From Euglena gracilis (taxonomy: Eukaryota; Euglenida; Euglenophyceae; Euglenales): 64,000 nucleotides of DNA. Shown here in pieces: positions 59,821 through 64,000 of this stretch (positions are counted from its first letter, which is position 1; the number at the start of each line of letters is the position of its first letter). The stretch lies in contig CP154955.1 in the NCBI GenBank assembly GCA_039621445.1, positions 16,844,691 through 16,908,690 of the forward strand, read 5' to 3'. The position numbers and the translations under genes were made by a program. Under the pieces are notes generated by a model, which saw only the letters and a list, made by a program, of their open reading frames with translations, was not told the DNA's origin and ran no database searches.

Positions 59821-60090
59821 TTGAAATGAATGAGAATCGGGTCCCCACCATGAAAAAGCGAAACCCAGCGGGGTCACTGCTTTTTTTTATTTTTTTTCCT
59901 GTTGCATTTGTCGGTTGTTTCTCTGCCTGATGAAGGGGGAAGCGGTGGTGAACACATTATATTTCATCTCAGGTAAAGTTAACTCGCATAGCACCTGAGC
60001 AGTCCAGTACTGTACCCCCCACATATATGTCAATATCCCTGTATGTCGTGTACAGTTCCAACGTTCTTCCTCTCATCTGTGGTCTTTCAG

Positions 60091-63000
60091 CTCATGCTGG
60101 GTGGCCGTTGTGTGGCTGCCTGGACGCATCCCCCTCCTCCCCTGTTGTTTTGTCTGTCGGTCCCAATCCTGGGCAACAGAACCACTTCCTGCTGACCTAC
60201 CCACGCCCCGAAGCAGCCCGCAGGCGCATGCCGTCGTGGGTTTTATCAAATACAGCATTGGTGAGTGACCAGGGGTTACCAGCACCCTCTTCTGTCGACC
60301 GATCGGCCCAAAGAGTTTCTTATATTTGGGGGTTTCGTACATTTGGGTGTCGAAGGCAGTCCCCAGGATGAAAGGATTTCTTATAAATGGAACTTTTTCT
60401 TTCTTCGGTTCCTTCTTGTAATTAATTACATGCGACCCCTGTGTGCAGACTGATGGCTCTTCTTCCGGGGCCCTGGAGAGTGTTTATGCTGAATCAGATC
60501 ATTCCATCAGTCCAGAAGAAAGTGGTAGTGCCAGTGGTTCTTCTAAATCTGGGAGTCGGTGAAAAAAAGATTGGTTGGCCGTTACCGGGGACCCTGACAG
60601 TTTCCCGGGCGGGACCCTGACAGTGTCCCGGGTGGGGCATTTCAAGGGAAAGTCAATGAAAAATGACCCTGACAGGTTGGCCGGTACCGGGGACCCTGAC
60701 AACTTCCTATACTGACAGGTTGGCCGGTACCGGGGACCCTGACAGTTTCCCGGGCGGGACCCTGACAGGTTCTCGGGCATGACAGTTTCCCGGGGGGGGG
60801 GGGGTAGGTAAGAAACCCTTTGGCCGATTTTCAGTCGACATCCAAAAATAACAAACCCCCCGAACATAAGAAACCCCTGGGCTGTTGGACATTAATCCAT
60901 TTTTAAGAAACCCCTCATCCATTTTTGGAACCCCACTTTGCTTAGAGGTATGCTTGAGGGGTTTCTTATGGCGAGGGGTTTCTTTTGGGGGGGGTTATGT
61001 TCCAATGCACATTCCCAGCATTTTTTTTGCGGGTGGGAACCGACCCAATAGAACGAGTTGTTTCCAGCGAGAAGGGAAAGGTTTCTGTGAGGCAGCTCTA
61101 ACGAAGAATCTGTGTCTGGGTGTGTCATCTATTTTTTCCCCCTGGCTGTCCCCAGCTGATGTGTTGAGGCTTCACTGCCCCACCATGCCAAAGGTGCGCC
61201 TCAGCCTTTCCCTAGACCTCTTCAAGTTCAGTTGGTTCTGTATTAGTGAAGCTTGGAAGGATGACATGAGCTGGGTGGTCATTCACGGGAGGTTGGGTGG
61301 CCGGCGGTTGGGCCGCGGCCCAACCAAAACAGTGCTTTGGTTGGGCCGCGGCATGCCGCGGCCCAACCAGGAACGAATTTTAATGATAAAATTTTCCACT
61401 GGTTGGGCCGCGGCATGCCGCGGCCGGCCGCGGCCCAACCAGATTAAAGTCAGAATTAGTTTGGTTGGGCCGCGGCCGGCCGCGGCCGACCGTGACCCAA
61501 CCCAAAAAAAGAAAAGGTTGGGTCGCGGTCGGCCGGCCCAACCCTAACCCTAACCCTAACCCTAACCCTAACCCCAACCCCAACCCCAACCCCAACCCCA
61601 ACCCCAACCCCAACCCCAACCCTAACCCTAACCCTAACCCTAACCTTAATCCTAACCCTAACCCTAACCCTAACCTTAAACCTAACCCTAACTCTAACCC
61701 TAACCCCCATCCGAGCCTCAAATAACAAAATCCCTTCTGTGTTGGCAACATACTCGGGGGCTAAGTCGTTTTTGTGGCTCACTTTGGCATAGGCGGGGGG
61801 GCTCCGCCCCCCGCACCCCCCCCTCAAATAACAAAATCCCTTCCATGTTGGCAATATACTTGGAGGGCTAAGTCCTTTTTGTGCAAATTTTGACTTATAT
61901 TGAAAATCCAATGGGGAGAGGTGCTTTTGGGTTCGCTGGGAACGTTGTAGAGACCAATCTAACAACGTTGAGCGGGAAATATTCTGCTGTTTGGACAAGA
62001 ATCGTAACCCTAACCCTACTCCTTCAAATAACCTCATAAACTCTGTTTGGCCACAGTGAAACGCCATCATGAAATCCTTTGCCAGCAATAAAAAACTGAA
62101 AATTAAAAGAATTAAAAAAAGAAATAAAAAATAAATAAATAAACCAAAGAATAAATAAAAACAACCAAAAACAAAAAAACAAAAGAAAAGGCATGGAAAA
62201 TGACATAAGGTGGGGGGGGGGGTGGGGGTGCTGGGGCGGGGGGGGGGGGCGTGTGCAGGGTCTGGGGCGTGATAAATTGGCCCCTACAAGGTACCAGCTA
62301 CCCCAAAGAGCCGCCCAACTAGGGTTAATACACATGGGGGGACCCTCGCTCGGCGCCTTCGGCGCCTCGCTCGGGTCCCCCCATGTTTTTAACCCTAGTT
62401 GGGCGGCTCTTTGGGTTCGCTGGGTACCTTGTAGAGACCAATTTAACAACGTTGAGCGGGAAATATTCTGCTGTTTGGATACCCCCCCCCCCCTATGTCC
62501 AACGACCCCCCTATGTCCAATGACCACCCCCCCGGTCGGAGGACACCTTTTCGGAGGTTTGACCAAATTTTTGGTCCCGGTGCGAAGCGCCGGGACGAAA
62601 AATTTTGCCCAAAAATTGGCCAAAAATTTGGCCAAAATGCCATTTTTGACACTTTTTGGACAAAAATTTGTCAAAATTGCCCAAAATTTTCGGCGCGAAG
62701 CGCCGGAAGGGAAAATTGGGGCATTTTTGGGTGGGTAGGGACCCGGGTGCCCACCAACTTTTTTTTGACCCCATGTCCAACGACCACCCCCCCGGTCAGA
62801 GGACACCTTTTTGGTCACTACCCTATGTCCAACGACCACCCCCCCGGTCGGAGGACAGAGGTTACTGGTCGTTGGACATAGGGGGGGGGGTAAGGATCAT
62901 AACCCTAACCCTACTCCTTCAAATAACCTCATGAATTATTTTTGGCCACAGTGAAATACCATCAGGAAATTCTTTTGCAGTAATAAAAAAAAATTTAAAA

Positions 63001-63877
63001 ATAAAAAATAAATGAAAAAAATTAAACAATAAATAAATAGAACGGTGGTTTGCAGAACAGTGCTCGGACAGTCATGGGAGGTTGGGTCGCGGTCGGCCGC
63101 GGCCGGCCGCGGCCCAACCAAAAAATTAATTTGGTTGGGCCGCGGCATGCCGCGGCCCAACCAAATCGATTTTTTGGCGATAAAAAATTCGGTTGGTTGG
63201 GCCGCGGCCGGCCGCGGCCCAACCAATTTAAAATTTTGAAAGCCAAAATTCGCCGTGGTTGGGCCGCGGCATGCCGCGGCCCAACCAAAATTCTGTTTTG
63301 GTTGGGCGACGGCCGGCCGCGGCCGGCCGCGGCACCCACCTCCCACAGACCAACCTCCCGTGACATCCCACCCACATGAGCTGACGCAGCCCTGTGGGGG
63401 GCTGCAATCAGTGGGCAGCGTTTTTCCCCTGGGCCCCACTTTGAGCAATTTCGATTCCAGCCGCCTAAAAGCGACGGCTTGGCATCCAGAGCCTTTTTTT
63501 CTTCTAGCCAGCCCCCACAGGATGTCATTGAAGCCTGGGAAATAAAAGTTTGAAGTTTGAATGCATTTGTAATGTAATGTAAACCCTCTTTTTGTTCGGT
63601 GTCGCTGCCGGGGGCATATGAAACTTTGATGCCTGAAGGTTTCCCACCGCTGCCCCCTCTCTCCACAGAGGCAGTCAATTGCACAGCGGAGCCCTGCTAA
63701 GCGACGCCGCGTGGACCCTCCGAAGGTGAGCATCGCCGCCGGGGGGTAGCAGGGGGTGTGGCGGCTGCGGGGATTGAAGCCCTCGACGTGCCAACCCTAA
63801 TTGTTGATGGGTTTCCTGCACAGGTTGAAGAGGAGGAGGAGGCGCCACGACGCATCACCCAGCCACGCAGTTGCTGA
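60091..63877 (+). CDS. 3' part of a small Ser-rich, probably nuclear protein; function unknown
   Basis: Five exons with exact GT/AG sites and matching phases: 60091-60260 (HAGWPLCGCLDASPSSPVVL..PRPEAARRRMPSWVLSNTAL), 60449-60554 (TDGSSSGALESVYAESDHSI..GSASGSSKSGS), 61156-61193 (DVLRLHCPTMPK), 63669-63725 (RQSIAQRSPAKRRRVDPPK) and 63824-63877 (VEEEEEAPRRITQPRSC, stop TGA). Earlier exons lie upstream and are not found. AKRRRVDPPK is a typical basic nuclear localisation signal, followed by an acidic run. No enzyme domain is recognised. The 2.5-kb intron 61194-63668 is filled with palindromic, fold-back and telomere-like repeats. Confidence 0.65.
60590..60800. repeat. Dispersed repeat with GACAG words, inverted copy 2
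   Basis: Its right half (~60713-60795) is the reverse complement of 39917-40000: GGCCGGTACCGGGGACCCTG, CGGGCGGGACCCTGACAGGT, GGGCATGACAGTTTCCCGGG. The left half (~60575-60712) repeats the same words, so this copy holds at least two partial units. It lies in an intron of the 60-kb gene. Confidence 0.8.
61282..61538. repeat. GC-palindrome block 3, running into a telomere-like array
   Basis: It starts TTCACGGGAGGTTGGGTGGC and has four GGTTGGGCCGCGGC../..GCCGCGGCCCAACC modules with AT-rich spacers. Unlike blocks 2 and 4 it ends by passing directly from GGCCGGCCCAACC into CCCTAA repeats at ~61539. Confidence 0.85.
61539..61716. repeat. Interstitial telomere-like array with a CCCCAA core
   Basis: CCCTAA units flank a central run of CCCCAA units (~61569-61620), with scattered CCTTAA and CTCTAA variants towards the right. 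Total length is about 180 bp. Confidence 0.9.
62270..62445. repeat. Fold-back element, copy 4
   Basis: It has the same design as 28276-28442: CTACAAGGTACCAGCTACCC, AGCCGCCCAACTAGGGTTAA, the GGCGCCTTCGGCGCC centre, and the inverted arm ending TACCTTGTAGAG. It is followed, as at 27.3 kb, by GAGCGGGAAATATTCTGCTG and CCCTAACCCTACTCCTTCAA elements nearby. Confidence 0.85.
62482..62895. repeat. Insert of GGACA/TGTCC repeats and GCGC hairpins inside the fold-back landscape
   Basis: The sentence CTATGTCCAACGACC and CCCCCCGGTCGGAGGACA recurs at ~62495, ~62518, ~62770 and ~62825, and in reverse at ~62868 (GGTCGTTGGACATAGGGG). Two hairpins GCGAAGCGCCGG are at ~62582 and ~62694. The block appears inserted after ATTCTGCTGTTTGGA, because that word continues as CAAGAATCGTAACCC at ~61990 but is interrupted here. 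Confidence 0.65.
63065..63372. repeat. GC-palindrome block 4
   Basis: It is bounded by GTCATGGGAGGTTGGG (~63072) and CCAACCTCCCGTGACATCCC (~63350). It has five palindromic modules, some with the centre GCCGCGGCATGCCGCGGC. The outer flanks equal those of block 2 at 29.3-29.6 kb. It lies in the last large intron of the 60-kb gene. Confidence 0.85.
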
Positions 63878-64000
63878 GAGGTGGGGTTTGCAGGAGGGCT
63901 CGGTGGCGCTACTCCCCCACCTGGTCACAGTCTAGCTAATTGTTCACAGTCTAGCTAATGGCTCCCTAATGGCTTCCCAGTCCTGCTGCTCCGCAATATA

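Noticed and set aside
61465-61725. NPNPNPNP repeat frame
   Set aside because: It is translation of the CCCTAA/CCCCAA array.

Overview
The window is nuclear DNA from an intron-rich eukaryote. Genes are split into short, very GC-rich exons with GT..AG introns. They sit among AT-rich introns and spacers full of C/G homopolymer runs, microsatellites and dispersed hairpin repeats. Two genes are recognisable by exon homology, an IFT54/TRAF3IP1 homologue and a delta-tubulin. Both belong to cilia and basal bodies, so the organism builds flagella. Telomere-like CCCTAA repeats occur internally. The lineage is not fixed by the sequence: a flagellated protist or alga fits (a glaucophyte is one candidate), but this is only a guess.

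Layout. 1-555: decayed Tc1/mariner element. 1550-12880 (+): IFT54, with the first coding exons missing. 15819-~23075 (+): delta-tubulin. 23.1-30.4 kb: intergenic repeat landscape with a 1.27-kb non-autonomous element, GC palindromes, fold-back repeats and telomeric repeats. 30456-44249 (+): multi-exon gene with EF-hand-like segments and a short Tc1-like element in its first intron. ~46005-46126 (+): an orphan terminal exon. 46685-59497: a 12.8-kb mobile element. 59.57-59.82 kb: CAG/CAA/CAC microsatellite. 60091-63877 (+): the 3' part of a small serine-rich protein gene with a basic nuclear-localisation-like segment. Its large intron (61.2-63.7 kb) carries the same palindromes, fold-backs and telomeric repeats as the 27-29.6 kb region.

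The most interesting object is the block 46685-59497. It has matching terminal inverted repeats (CTTAGGCGG...CCGCCTAAG) and a 5-bp target duplication (TCAAA on both sides). It encodes, on the minus strand, one long protein of about 14 exons with a ParB/Srx-like DGQHR-type domain (ILSGQHRFLAA). The block also holds about 40 copies of a short imperfect palindrome (consensus TTGYRCGG-N3..5-CCGYRCAA). I saw none elsewhere in the window. At least one copy falls in or at the edge of every intron of the element's gene. This looks like a self-contained transposable system whose protein, introns and palindromic sites may have evolved together. I do not recognise it as a named superfamily.

Limits: exon ends marked '~' are by eye. 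Initial exons of IFT54 and of the 60-kb gene, and the last exons of IFT54 and delta-tubulin, are unresolved. No tRNA, rRNA or CRISPR array was found.
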